64,000 bases of DNA from positions 106,264,823 to 106,328,822 of the forward strand of contig NC_064822.1 in NCBI RefSeq assembly GCF_024166365.1, read 5' to 3'. Of this stretch, positions 12,501-26,100 are shown piece by piece; positions within the stretch are counted from its first letter, which is position 1; each line of letters starts with the position of its first letter. Source of the DNA: Elephas maximus indicus (Eukaryota; Chordata; Mammalia; Proboscidea; Elephantidae). Made by a program: the position numbers and the translations under genes. The notes beneath the pieces were generated by a model. It was given only the letters and a program-made list of their open reading frames with translations. It was not told the DNA's origin and ran no database searches.

Positions 12501-15500
12501 TTCTTATTGTTGAGTTTTATGAATTTTTTAAATATATTCAGGATACAAGTTACTTATCAGATATAGGCTTTGCAAATATTATCCCAGTCTGTGGCTTGTC
12601 TTTTATTCTTTTAATGGTGTCTTTTGAAGAGCTGTTGTTGTTGTTGGGTATTGTCATGGATTGAATTGGGTCCCCCCATAATATGTATCAACTTGGCTAG
12701 GATTCTCCACTTCGTGATTGGTATAATTATCCTATTATTTTTCCATTTTGTGTGTGATAAATCCTGACCTCTATGTGTTAATGAGGCAGAATTAGAGTGG
12801 AATATATCTCAAGTCACCACCCTTACTCAAGTCACACTCTTGCTTGAGTCATACCTTTTATCTTACAAGAGATAAGAGGAAAAAGAAAAGCAAGCAGAGT
12901 GGAGGGGGACCTGCTACCACCAAGAAAGAAGAGCCGGGAGTGGAGCACATCCTTTGGTCCTGGGGTCCCTGCACTGAGAATCTCCTAGACCCAGGGGAAG
13001 ATTGATGAGGACCTTCCCCCAGAGCTGACAGAGAGAGAAAGCCTTCCCCTAGAGCCAGCACCCTGATTTTGGACTTCTAGCCTGCTAAACTTTGAGAAAA
13101 TAAATTCCTCATTGTTAAAGCCATTCACTTGTGGTATTTCTGTTATAGCAGCACCAGATAACTAAGACAGGCGTCAAGTAGATTTTGACTCATAGCAACA
13201 GAGTAGAACTGCCCCATAGGATTTTCTTGGCTGTAATGTTTTTGGAGGCAGATCACCAAGTCCTTCTCCCACAAAGCAGCTGGATGTGTTCGAACTGCTA
13301 ACCTTTCCGTTAGCAGCCAAGAGTGTGTAACTGTTGCACCACCAGGGCTCTTTTTTGAAGAGAAGTTCTTAATTCTGATGAAGCCCAACTTATCAATTGT
13401 TTTCTTTTATGGATCATGCTTTTGGTGTCCTATCTAAGAATTCTTTGTCTAATCTAAGGTCATGAATATTTTCTCTTACGTTTTGTTCTAGGAGTTATGT
13501 GGTTTTATATTAGGATCTATGATCCATTTGGAATAAATTTTTGTGTATAGTGTGAGGTATGGATTGAAAGTTTTTGTTTTCGCATATGGATAACCAAGTT
13601 GCCCAGCACCATATGTTGAAGATGCTGTTCTCCACTGAATTGCCTTTTCGTCTTTGTTAAAAAGCAGTTGACCATATATGTGAGGTTCTATTTCTGGACT
13701 CCCTATTTTGTTCAATTGTTCTATTTGTCTGTTTTGATGCTAGTACTATACTGCCTTGATTACTGTAGCTTTATAATAGATCTTGAAATTGTTGGGACAT
13801 ACAGTGTCCTTTGGCCTCTTGCACTCCTGTCTTGCTGGATATGTAGTCTGTAGGGCCTTGTTGTTGTTAGGTGCTGTCGAGTTGATTCTGACTCATAGCG
13901 ACCCTATGCACAACAGAACGAAACACTGCCCTGTCCTGCATCGTCCTGACAATCACGGCTATGCTTGAGCTCATTGTTGAAGCCACTGTATCAGCCCACC
14001 TTGTTGAGGGTCTTCCTCTTTTCTGCTGATCCTGTACTTTGCCAAGCATGGTGTCCCTCTCCAGGGACTGATCCCTCCTGACAACATGTCCAGTCTCCAT
14101 CCTTGCTTCTAAGGAGCATTCTGGTTGTACTTCTTCTAAGACAGATTTGTTCATCCCTTTGACAGCCCATGGTATATTCAGTATTCTTCACCAACACCAC
14201 AGTTCAAAGGTGTCAGTTCTTCTTCAGTCTTCTTATTCATTGTCCAGCTTTCACATGCATATGATGTGATTGAAAATACCATGGTTGGGTCACGCATACC
14301 TTAGTGACATCTTTACTTTTCACTACTTTGAGGAGGTCCTTTGCAGCAGATATGCCCAATGCAGTGTGCCATTTGATTTCTTGACTGCTGCTTCCACGGG
14401 TGTTGATTGTGGATCCAAGTAAAATGAAATCCTTGACAACTTCAGTCATTTCTCCACTTATCATGATGTTGCTCATGGGTCCAGTTGTGAGGATTTTTCT
14501 TTTCTTTATGTTGAGGTGCAGTCCATACTGAAGGCTGTGGTCTTTGTTCTGAAAACATTTATAGGGCCTTAGCCACTCTTTTTCAATTTTTTTTAACGTA
14601 GTTGGGAATGTTTAGAAATAAGGTGATGTTTCCCCTGGATGAAGAACAGGCTTGCTTACAATTTGTTATAAAAGCTGTGGATTCCCCAAGCTCAGTATTC
14701 CTCAGCAGCAAAACAAACCCAGCATCTCTCTGGGCCATATCATATCATGGACCTGGGGACAGGGGGAGGAACTGATACAAATATGCTTAGGCTTATACTT
14801 TTTGCTGTGCTGTTAGTAATAAAGTCCTTTGTCTCTGATTTAGGAGTTCTGAGTCTTCTTCCACTAGCCACATAACAGGAACAGCTTCTACGTAGGGTAA
14901 GGAGCCCTGGTGGCGCAGTGGTTAAGAGCTTGGCTGCTTGGCTGCTAACCAAAAGGTTAGCAGTTTGAATCCACCAGGCACTCCTTGGAAACCCTATGGG
15001 GCAGGTCTCCTCTGTCCTATAGGGTCTCTATGAGTTGCAATCAACTTGACGGCAACAGGTAAGTGGGGTAAAATCAAATGCAAGACCTGACAAAAATCAG
15101 AGTATAAGTCCTCCATATTTGTTCTTCTTTATCAAAGTTCTTGTAGCTATTCTAGTTCCTTCATGTTTACACATGAATTTAGGGGCAACTCTTCAATTTC
15201 TATAACAAAGCTTAGTGGGATTTAATTGGGATTGTGTTGACTCTATAGGTCAATTTGAAGAGAATTTACATCTTTACAATTTTGAGTCTTTCAATCTGTA
15301 ATCATAGTGTATCTTTCCATTTGTTTAGGTCTTTAAATTTTTATCAGCAATGTTTAATAGTTTTCAGTGAACAAGTCTTGTATACTTTTTGTCAGATACA
15401 TTAATATTTCACTTTTTTGGTAATATTGTAAATGGTGTTTTTTTCTAATTTGAATTTCCAATGACTCATTGCTAGTGTATAGAAACACACTAATTTTTGT

Positions 15501-18500
15501 ATATTGATGTTGTATCTTTCAACCTTGATAAGCTCATATATATGTGCTAGTTAATTTTTTATAAATTCTGTAGGATTTTCTACATAGACCAGGGTTTTTT
15601 AACCTTGGCATTGACATTTGGGCTGGATAATTTTTTGCTTTAGGGTCTATCGTGTACATTGTAAAATGTTTAGATGCATCCCTGGCTTCTACCCACAAGA
15701 TGCTAGTAGCACCCCCAGGTATGACAACCAGAAAGTATCCCCAGACATTGCTACATGTCTCCCTGGGGGCAAAATTGTCCACAGTTGAAAACAACTGACA
15801 TAGACAATTAGGTCATCTGCAAATAAACACAGTTTTACTTTTTGCTTTCTAGTTTGTATGCCCTTCTCTTTCTTTTTTTTTTCTTTTATTTTCTTACCTA
15901 AATGTTTGGCTAGAACCTCCATCTTTGTCCTGTTCCTGATCTTAGGGGCAGAGCATCCAGTTTTTCACTATTAAGTATGATGTTAGTTGTAGATTTTTCA
16001 TAGATGTCGTTTATCATGTTGAGGAGCTTCCTTTGTATTCCTAATGTGCTCATAGTGTTTATCAGGAAAGGTGTTGGGCTGCATCAGATGTTTTCATCTA
16101 GTGAGACTATGAGAGTTACTGGGTGGTGCAAAAGGTTAATGTGCTTGGCTGCTAGCCTAAAGTTTGGAGGTTCAAGTCCACCAAAGGGCACCTTGGAAAA
16201 AAGGCCTGGCAATCTACTTCCCAAAAATCAGCCATTGAAACCCCTATGGAGCACAATTCTACTCTGACACACATGGGGCAACTGTTTTTATTTAATGACT
16301 ATATGTTTGTTTCTATTTTAGTACATTACTATGGTAAATCGCATCGATTGATTTTCAGATGTTAAATAAACCTTGCGTTTATTGACTAACCATACTTGGT
16401 TGTGATGTATTATCCTTTTTATATATTATTAGATTAGATTTAAAAGTTTTAAGATTTTTTTGCATCTGTGTTCATATAGTCTATGGTTTTCTTCTTATAA
16501 TTGTCTGATTTTGCTGTCGGAGTACTGCTAGCCTCAAAAAATGAGTTGGAAAGTAAGTTCTTTTTGTTCAATTTTTTATGAAAGAGTTGTGAAGAGTTAC
16601 TTCTTTTTTTAAATGTTTGATAGAATTTTGCAGTGACATTCTGAGCCTACAGTTTTATTTATGGGAAGATTTTTTTTGTTATTGTTGTTGTAAAAATACA
16701 TGTAACTCAACATTTACCAATTCAGCGTTTTTCATGTGTACAATTTAGTCACTTCCATTACATTAATCATGTTGTGCAACCATCACCAATATCTGTTGCC
16801 AACTTTTCCATCGCAACAAACTCAATGCTTTCTAAACTTACTCCTTATGGGAAGTTTTTTTTTTTTTTGTGCTGGAAGTGAAAGTTTACAGCTTAAGTTA
16901 GTTTCTCATACAAAAATTTATACACACGTTGTTATGTGACCTTAGTTGCTCTCCCTATAATGTGACAGCGCACTCTTCCTTTCCACCCTGGGTTTCCCAT
17001 GTCCTTTCAACCAGATACTGTCCCTTTCTGCCTTGTCATCTTGCCTCTGGACAGGAGCTGCCTATTAGTCTCATGTATCTAATTGAACTAAGAAGCACGC
17101 TCTTCACAAGTATCATTTTATGTTTTATAGTCCAGTATAATCTTTGAAGAGTTGGTTTTAGTTCTGGGTTAACAGAGGGTCTGGGGATCATGTCTTCTGG
17201 GGTCCCTCCAGTCTCAGTCAGACCATTAAGTTTGGTCTTTTTACTAGAATTTCAATTCTGCACCCCACTTTTCTCCTGCTCTGTCAGGGACTCTATGTTG
17301 TGTCCTATGGGAAAATTTTTAACTATAAATTTAATTTCTTTAATAAAGTGCTATTCAGGTTTTCTATTTCTTCTTGAGTGAGCTTTGGTAATTTATGTCT
17401 TTCAAAGAATTGGTCTATTTCATGTAAGTTGTCGAATTTATTGCCATAAAGTTGATCTGTCATTTATTGCAAGAGAGGTGTTGAAATCTACGACTATAAT
17501 TGTGATTTGTCTATTTCTCCTTCCAGTTCTATCAGTTTTTATTTATTTTGAAATTCTGATATAAGGTATTATGGATTGAATTGTGTCCCCCCCAAAAAAG
17601 TGTTGGAATTCTAACCTCTGCACCTGTGAATGTAATCTAATCTAGTGTAATGTAATCAATTAGTCGAGGTCATATCAAGGTAGATTGTGCCCCTAAATGT
17701 AATCACTTCCAAGTTATAAGAAGAGGAGATTAGACATAGAGGCATACACAAATGGGGGAAGAAAGACACCATGTAAGGATCCTCTATAAGTCAAGGAACC
17801 GAGGAATATCCAGGACTACCTACAAGGAAGGAATTAACAAAGCTGAGACCCTGAATTTGGAATTCTAGCCTCCTAAACTGTGATTTTTTTTTTTTAAACT
17901 GTGATAAAATAAATTTCTGTTCTTTAAACCCACACACTTGTAGTATTTGTGTTACAACAGCACTAGAAAACTAAGACGTTAGGGTTATAAATTTTTAGGA
18001 CTGTTATGGCCTCTTAATGAATCAACTCCTTTATCATTATGAAATGACCCTCTTTATTTCTGCTAGCATTATTTTCTTTCAAAGTTTTTAATGTCTTTTG
18101 TTATGAAATATTTCAAACATTCAGAAAAGTGTAGAAAATTCAGCTTTAAAAATAAATATTTTAAAATTAAAGTTAATTAAAAAAATTAATTTTATAAAGA
18201 AAATTATCAGGGATAAAGAGGGCCATTACAAATGATAAAGGAGCTCAAGTCTCCAAGAAGATATATCCAGTTGCTGTCATGTCAACTGCAACTCATGGCC
18301 ACCCCAGGAGTAGAATTGTGCCCCATAGGGTTTTCAATGGCTAATTTTTTTTTTCCAGATGTAGATTGCCAAGTCTTTCTTTTTCTTTTGAGGTGCCTCT
18401 GCGTGGACTTGAACTTTTAGCCTTCTGGTTACCAGCCGAGTGCATTAACCATTTACACCACTGAGGGACTCTCCAAGAAGACATAGCAATCCTGAGTGTG

Positions 18501-21500
18501 TATGCATTTAACAACAGAGCATCAAAATATGTGAGGCAAAAACTCATAGAATTACAAAGACAAATAGACAAATCCACTGTTATAGTGGAAGACTTCAACA
18601 TACCTCTATCAGTAATTGACAGGTCCAGCAGGCAGAAACTCAGTAAGGATGTAGTTGAGCAGCACCATCTATCAACTGGATCTAATTGACATTTATAGAA
18701 TGCTCCAACAATAGCAAAATATACATTCTTCTCAAGTTCATATAAAACATTCACCAAAATTCTCCACAGTCTGAACTATAAAGTACACCTCAACAAATTT
18801 AAAAGAATAGAAATGATACAGAGTATGCTCTCAGACTATAATGGAATTAAACTATAAATCAATAACAAAGTCCCAAAATATTTGAAGATAACATACTTCT
18901 AAGTAATAGATGGGACAAAAAGAAATCTCAAGAGTAATTAAAAATGTTTTTAAGTAAATGAAAATAAAACATCAAAATTTGTGGGATGCAGTGAAAGCAG
19001 GGCTTAGAGGAAAGGTATAGCATTGAATGCATGTATTAGAAAAGGAGAAAGATCTAAAATAAATAACCTAAGCTTCTACCTTAGAAAACCAGAAAGAGAG
19101 AGCAACGTAAACCTAAAGCAAGCAGAAGAAAAGAAATTATAAAAATTTGAGCAGAAATCAATGAACCTGAAAAGGGGAGAACAATAGAGAAAATCAGCAA
19201 AACCAAAAACTGGTTCTTTGGAAAGATCAATAAAATTGATAAACGTCTATGCAGGCTAACCAAGAGAAAAAAGAAGACACACAAGTGTGTAAATGCAGCA
19301 GGGAAGGAGAAATTAACCAGAACTGTTGAGTCGTCACCTTTGGGAAGGGTTGTGCTTTTCCAAAGTTTGGAACCTAAGTGAAAAATAAGCAATGTGAAAG
19401 TGTGAGAAATGGAAAAAGAACAGAAAGGAGTAGGAAGAAGGTGAACTACAATTGTTTTTTAAATCCTCTTATGGACTGAATACAAATTGACACTTTTGAG
19501 TAAACTTGAACAAGAAACATTTGGAAGTGATTTATTTTTACACAAAGCAAAACTGGGACTTTTAAAATTCTCTGACAAACCTTTTAGAGGTTACCTAGTC
19601 CACTTTCAAGAAAACCGTAAAAACAGTAATTGCCAGAAGCTAATGCCAGGCAATAAAACTTAAACCAGTTTTCTCTGGAGTCCTGCTTTAGTTTCTGAAA
19701 GGCGCTGTTCTAAATTCCCAGTTCCCACTTGCCAGAGTTAATTAGGGAAGATTTTATTCAAAGGTTGTTTTTCCCCATATTGCCTTGTAAACTCTTTGTA
19801 AAACTCCTGAAAAGGTTTTTTGTTTTGTTTGTTTACAGTTCTTAAGAATATTCTTCAGCCAGGTAAGCCTGACGAGTATGCTCAGCCTCAGTTTCTTTCA
19901 CTAGTGCTATGAGGTATTGGATTACTTAATTAGTTTTAGTTGTTGGTGTTCAGTTTTTAGCACTAACTATAGGGTCGCTATGAGTCGGAATCGACTCGAC
20001 GGCACTGGGTATTGAAAGACAGACTTGTTCTTTTTTAATCAAGGTTGTGAGATGGGGATAGCTTTCTATCTGCAATGATTTAAAGATGGATACTCTGTTG
20101 GAAAGTTGATTTCTACTCTGAAGGCCCCCTTATCAAACAGAAGGCTGTCAGAGAAGCCCTTGCTGAGTCAATAAATTGGCTTTATAAAACCAGATGCTTG
20201 CTACTTATGGTTTTCATTCCACATCTACAGATTTTTCAAGCTCCTTCCCTAGCCTCATGCTGGCCACTGTGTTGGATTTGGTGCTTCTTTCCTGCAGAAA
20301 TCATAGTTTTAATCCGTAAGAACTAGTCTGTTCTCTGTTCCTTTTTTCTTAGGAACTTTTTTTTTTTTGATTGTACGTTTAAATATCCATCTGAAGTTTA
20401 TTTCAGTGTTTAGTGTACTTCGAGGATCTAATTTTATTTCTCTTTTCAAATAGTTAGCGAGTTGGCCCAATACCTTTTTTAAATAATTCATCCTTTTGTC
20501 CATTGGTAAGAAATGCTACTTTAATCATATATTAAATTCTTATGTACTTGAATCTGTGTCTGGACTTCATGTTTTACTGATCTCTTTTTCCTTTCCTACA
20601 TCATGATATTTAGGTTTTATTTGACACTTTATGTCATATGAAAGTAAGATTAAAGCTTTTTTGTTATTAATCTAACATGGGAAAATCTAAAAGTAGGAAA
20701 TTAAGAATAGTTAAATAAATGTGTTATAATAAGAATGTTTACTCTCTTTCAGAAATCCTTTTATGTGGAGAGCTGTGATTGGAACTAATAATATTTATAT
20801 GAACTATCCATACACTAAGAAGATAAAAATTAAGGCAATCATAGTCCATCCAGACTTCGATTTGGAATCTTATGTAAATGATATTGCACTTTTTCGTTTA
20901 AAAAAAGCAGTGAGGTATAATGACTATATTCGACCTATTTGTTTGCCTTTTGATGTTTTCCAAAACCTGAACCAAAACACAAAATGTTTCATAAGTGGCT
21001 GGGGAAGAACCCAAGAAGAAGGTAAATATAGTCTGAATTTCACTGATACATATTTTTCAGATTATGGGCAGAGGGGGTCAACCCTTTTAGATATTTCTTT
21101 TTATCTCCTTATATCATTTGTGTTTGAAAAATAGGTCTTTATAAGCCAGCAAAAAAAAAAAAAAGTCATTTTTTGTCTGTGAGTATTTTTGTCGTCTTTA
21201 TCGGAGAGAGGAAATTCCTTTCCAAGGCATAAAAGGTACTTTCTGTGATTACACATGCAAAGGTATTGCAGCATTTAAGCATTCTCAGAGAGAGTAATAA
21301 TTCCAAGTGTGTCTGTGGTTTCAGAGACTGAAAGGTAATGGAACCAGCTCCGTGGCAGAATTCCTATCTTAAATAACAAGCTTCTGGTTTTAAGGAATCA
21401 AATTTAGTTTCTTTTTTAAACTTTTTTATTCAAAAAGTTTACCATCAAGTAAGTTGACCACCATATATTTTCTTTAGTGTATATAAGGGCACTAAATAAA

Positions 21501-23143
21501 TGTCGATTGATTTAACTAATAAGAGGAATAGAAAACATACTCTCTGCCTTTGGTAATGACAACAGCTACCATGTATCAGGTACTGTTTTAAATATATGAA
21601 TTTATTTTAATTTATCCTACCAATAATCCTGGTAGGGAGTTGATGTTATCATTCCCATTTAACAGACCAGAAATCGAGGATCTTAGAGGTTAAGAAGCTG
21701 CAACTCAAATCCAGAACTTTGGGACTTTAAAGCCTGAATACTTCACTACTACATTAAACTGCTCTTGCGTGAATTACAGCCCTGCTGGGAATATTCACGA
21801 TCAAGGACTGTGACTCTTTTTTTTCTCTTTCTCATAGGCCCTACCCATTTAAATATCTGTGGATTATTTAGATGGGATAGAGATAAATATATGAAAGAGC
21901 TGTGAATTATTATTTTTCTTTTTTCCTCCATAAATACTTTCTAAGGAAGGTAAGGAAAGCAGTATGGTATAGAGAAAAGAGCATGGGCTTCAGACTTACA
22001 GACTTGGGTCTGAATCCCAGCACTGCCATTACCAGTTGAATGACCATGGGCAAGTTATTGAATATTTAACAACAATTAGAACAATGATGATAGGAACAAT
22101 TATCATTTATTCAGGTTAGCTACTTAATAAAATAAAAAAAAATAATAATTTTATTAAGTAGCTAACCTGAATAAATGGTAATTGTTCCTATCATCATTGT
22201 TCTAATTGTTGTTAAATATTCAATAACAAATAGCAAACATTTAATGCTCCCAACAATGCTATGAGAAATACACTATTATGGATGAGTAAACAGGTTTACA
22301 GGCATTAAATAATTTGTCCAGAGTTACACAGCTGACTAAGTAATGGAGTCAGAATTCAAGCCCAGGTTTGCCTGCCTCAAAGTTAATATGTTTCTGTTAT
22401 TATATTGTCTCTTACAATGTTGTATAGTTTGACAGTGCGTAAAACAAGAATAATATGTTTTAATTGTTAAATTAGCTCTCTAGCAACATGGTAGATTACA
22501 TGCAAACAACAGCCTTCCTCCTGAAAACTATTAAAGAGATAGAATACACGGGTCAAGGACTGAGTGTGAAAACGGGACTTTAGAAAGGTAACTGAAAGGA
22601 TGAAGTTCCCTGTTATTTTGAGGGCATTTGCCAAATTGGTAAAATTCAGTATACCTGCAGTTTAATGTGCTTTGGTGGGGTGGGGTTTGGAGAAGACATT
22701 TTGTCCAAATGTGGGTGGGGTATGCTTTCCATAAAGCTGGAGCCCCTCACATATACTCTAAATGTAAGAATGACTAAGACACATAATCTAGCATATGTTT
22801 ATGTATATTTTTGTTGTTGTTGTTATATGCCATAGAGTCGATTCTGACTCCTAGGGATCTTATAGGGCAGAGTAGAACTGCCCCGTAGGGTATCCAAGGA
22901 GCTGCTGGTAAGTTCGAACTGCCAACCTTTTGGTTAGCAGCCAAGCTCCTAACCACTGCGCTACCAGGGCTCATATGTATATATATGGCTGCCGAGTCGA
23001 TTCCGAACCATAGCGACCTTATAGGAAGAGTTGAACTGCCCCATAGGGTTTCTAAGGAGTGGCTGGTGGATTCAAACTGCTGACCCTTTGTTTAGCAGCC
23101 TTATCACTTAACCACTGCACCACCAGGGCTTCATATATATATG

Positions 23144-23174
<31 letters not shown>

Positions 23175-26100
23175 ATGTGTACGTCTCCTCTTGGCAGGGG
23201 CCCATTCAAAGGAGAGCCCTAAAGCTCCATTTAGCTTCTGCTAATCTGTTCCTGATGTAGATTTTTACTTAATCCTCCTGTGTTTAGTACCACATTACAT
23301 CATCAGCTGTGTCTGCTGTTCCTAAATTCAGGGCCACTCAGGTTCAACCTTTCAAGACTAAATCTTCAGCCAAGATTAGGGAGAGGTAGTAGGTTGGATC
23401 CCTGGTGGTGCCAGTAGTTAAGCGTTTGGCTGCTAACCAAAAGATGGACAGGTCAAACCCACCAACTGCTCCTGGGAAACCTTGTGGGGCAGTACTACTC
23501 TGTCCTATTAGGTTGCTAGGAGTCAGAATCAACTGGATGGCAATGAGCGTTGTTTTGGTTTGGTTTGGTTTAGTAGGTTGAGGTATACCAAATTGGCAAG
23601 GAAAAGATCTATAATTATTTCAAAATAAAAAGTTAAAAAAAAAAAAACAGAATGAACCAGAAACAACCCAAGCATCCTCAACCCCTCCCCACCCTAGGAT
23701 TGCAAGGAAAACTGAAGGTGGAAGAAGTAAAAATCTCCCCAGAAAATACGTAATTACAAATACTGCTTGTCTTAGTTATCTAGTGCTGCTGTAATGGAAA
23801 TACCACAAGTGGATGGCTTTAACAAACAGAAATTTATTCTTCCACAGTTTAGGAGGCTAGAAGTCTGAATTCAGAATGCCAGCTCCAGCGGGGCTTTTTC
23901 TTTCTAGTAGCTCTGGGGGAATGTCCTTGTCCTCAGTCTTCCCCTGAGTCTAGGAGCTCCTCAGCACAGGGACCCCAGGTCCAAAGGACACGCTCTGCTC
24001 CTAGCACTTCTTTCTTGGTGGTAATGACGTCCCTCTCCTATCTGCTCGATTCTCTTTTATATCTCAAAAGAGATTGACCCAAAATACAATCTAATCCTGT
24101 AGATTGAGTCCTGCCTCATTAACATAGAAGTTAGGCTTTACAACACATGTAAAGGATGAAGGGAATCATGGCCTGGTCAAGTTGTTGCACAATTTTCAGG
24201 GACACAATTCAGTCCATAACACCAGTCATGTGGATTTACTGCCCCAAATCACACTACTTGGGTAGACTAAAAAGCTCAAGCTGAGAATTTACTTTAAAAA
24301 GGTCCTAGATTGGTAATGTCTCAGATGCACAACAGAATCGTTTCTATAGAAACTGATGGTTAATGTTACTGTTACGGCCAATTGTGGATTCGTGCCGCCT
24401 GCTGCAAAGCCAGTTCTGAGACGGGAGGAGGTAAGCAGCAAGAGGGCTTTATTGAATATCAGCATACAAGAGACAGAGAGGGTTAAATTTTTCTCAAATT
24501 CTGTCTAAACTAGAGGACTAATTGGAGGGTTTTTATAGGGGGAAGACTAGGGTTTAGAGGTTTTCAGGAATGTTGGTTTTTCTTTGAGGTAGACACGATG
24601 TTAAAGTGATCTGTTACTGAAGTCCTGTAAGTCTCTGCATGTCATCTTGGAGTCCTGTAAGTCCCTTCACGCCATCCTGGTTTCTGTCACAAGATGGATC
24701 TAAGCTTTGTTCAGCTACCTCGGTTTTGTGTGTTGTTTTTCCCTGGGAGAGGAACATAGTTTAATCAACAACTAAAAACTGATTACCTTATTCTTCTTTA
24801 TAGAAAAAATCATGAGACATTTCAGAGCAAGTAATTATGTTTCAAAAACTAGAAATTAATCAGTTTATACAGCTATGCTGAAACACTAGAAGTATATTTT
24901 CTCTATTCCAATACTAAAGCACCGAAAGAAACATTTTCTCTATTTCATTATGGTCAACTTGGGTAGGCTATGATTGTCAGTATTATGTAATTATCCTCCA
25001 TTTTGTGATCTAAGGGGAGTTTCATTGGGGGTGTGGCCATAGCCAGTATATATGGAAGTTCTGGCAAAACTCAACTTGTTCTCAGTCCTGCATCTGACCC
25101 ATTGTCCTCTGACCTCCAGTTCTTGGAATGTAAACCAGCAGCCTGCCACCTGACCTGCAGGTTTTTGGATTCACCAGCTCCCACAACCCCATGAGCCAGC
25201 AGCCTTTTGCCTGACCTGCCAGTTTTGGGTTCATCAGCCTTTGCAACCAAGTGAGTCAGGAAAAGCCTTCAGCCTGACTCCTGACGCACAGATTTGGGAC
25301 TTGGCAGCCTCCACAACTGTGTGAGCCATTTCTTTTTAAATAAATCTCTCTCTATGTGTTTATATCTATATATGCTTCACTGGTTTTGCTCCTCTAGAGA
25401 ACCCAGCCTAAGACATTTAGTACTGAGAGTGGTTCTAGAGGAAAGAAATCGTAAGGATGAGTTTTCTGAATTGTTCTCAAGGCTGGCTACACCTAAATAC
25501 ACTGATGACTAATTCCAGGAGGGAAGAGGGCACTACTAATCCATGGTGTGAGGTGGCAGTAAAAAAAAAAAAAAAGAAATACGTAAAATATCACCATTAT
25601 TGGATCAAATATTTGTGAGAAACAAGGCACTGGGTGATTGTGTATTTTAGCATTTCTGTCAAACTGAGAAGATGAGGGAGGCAGGGTGGTTGGCATTGTT
25701 ACCGCAAAACACGGATTTGAGCCACCTGCCACAAAGCCAATACTGAAGACAGGGGTAAGGTAAGCAGCAAGAGGGCTTTATTGTATACCAGTACACAAGG
25801 GACAGAGGGGAATGGGCTCCTGCAATATCTGTCTGTCTCCTGGAGACCAACAGAGCGGTTTTATAGGGCTAGGGTTTAGGCTTAAAGAATCTGGAGAATG
25901 ACAGTTCCCCTTTGACGGGAGGCATGTTGATCACATTTCAGACGTGTTGACCATCTGTGCGTGTTCTTTAGAGGTCATCTGATGCCATCCTGGTTTCAAT
26001 CACAAGATGGGCCCCCATTGTCTGGTTGTCTCGTCCCAGATCTTATTGATTGTTGTTCTGCTTGTTCAGGAGGAACATAGGTTAATTTTAAACTTTATAG

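Larger units (their letters stand above)
8014..20752 (+). other. TMPRSS12 intron 2
   Basis: A 12.7-kb intron filled mainly by transposable elements: MER20-like DNA transposon, SINEs, an RTE split by an L1 tail, and a long antisense L1 split by SINE, LTR and RTE insertions (listed separately). Segments near 8270-9195, 11074-11660, 19400-19960 and 20016-20752 contain nothing I can assign. Confidence 0.85.

Noticed and set aside
14902-15060. tRNA gene (A- and B-box-like sequences)
   Set aside because: The boxes belong to the tRNA-derived head of a SINE; the copy has no cloverleaf, and a dozen similar copies occur with target duplications.
18341-18757. 138-residue minus-strand open frame
   Set aside because: It runs across an old L1 fragment and a SINE, antisense to the L1, and has no motif.
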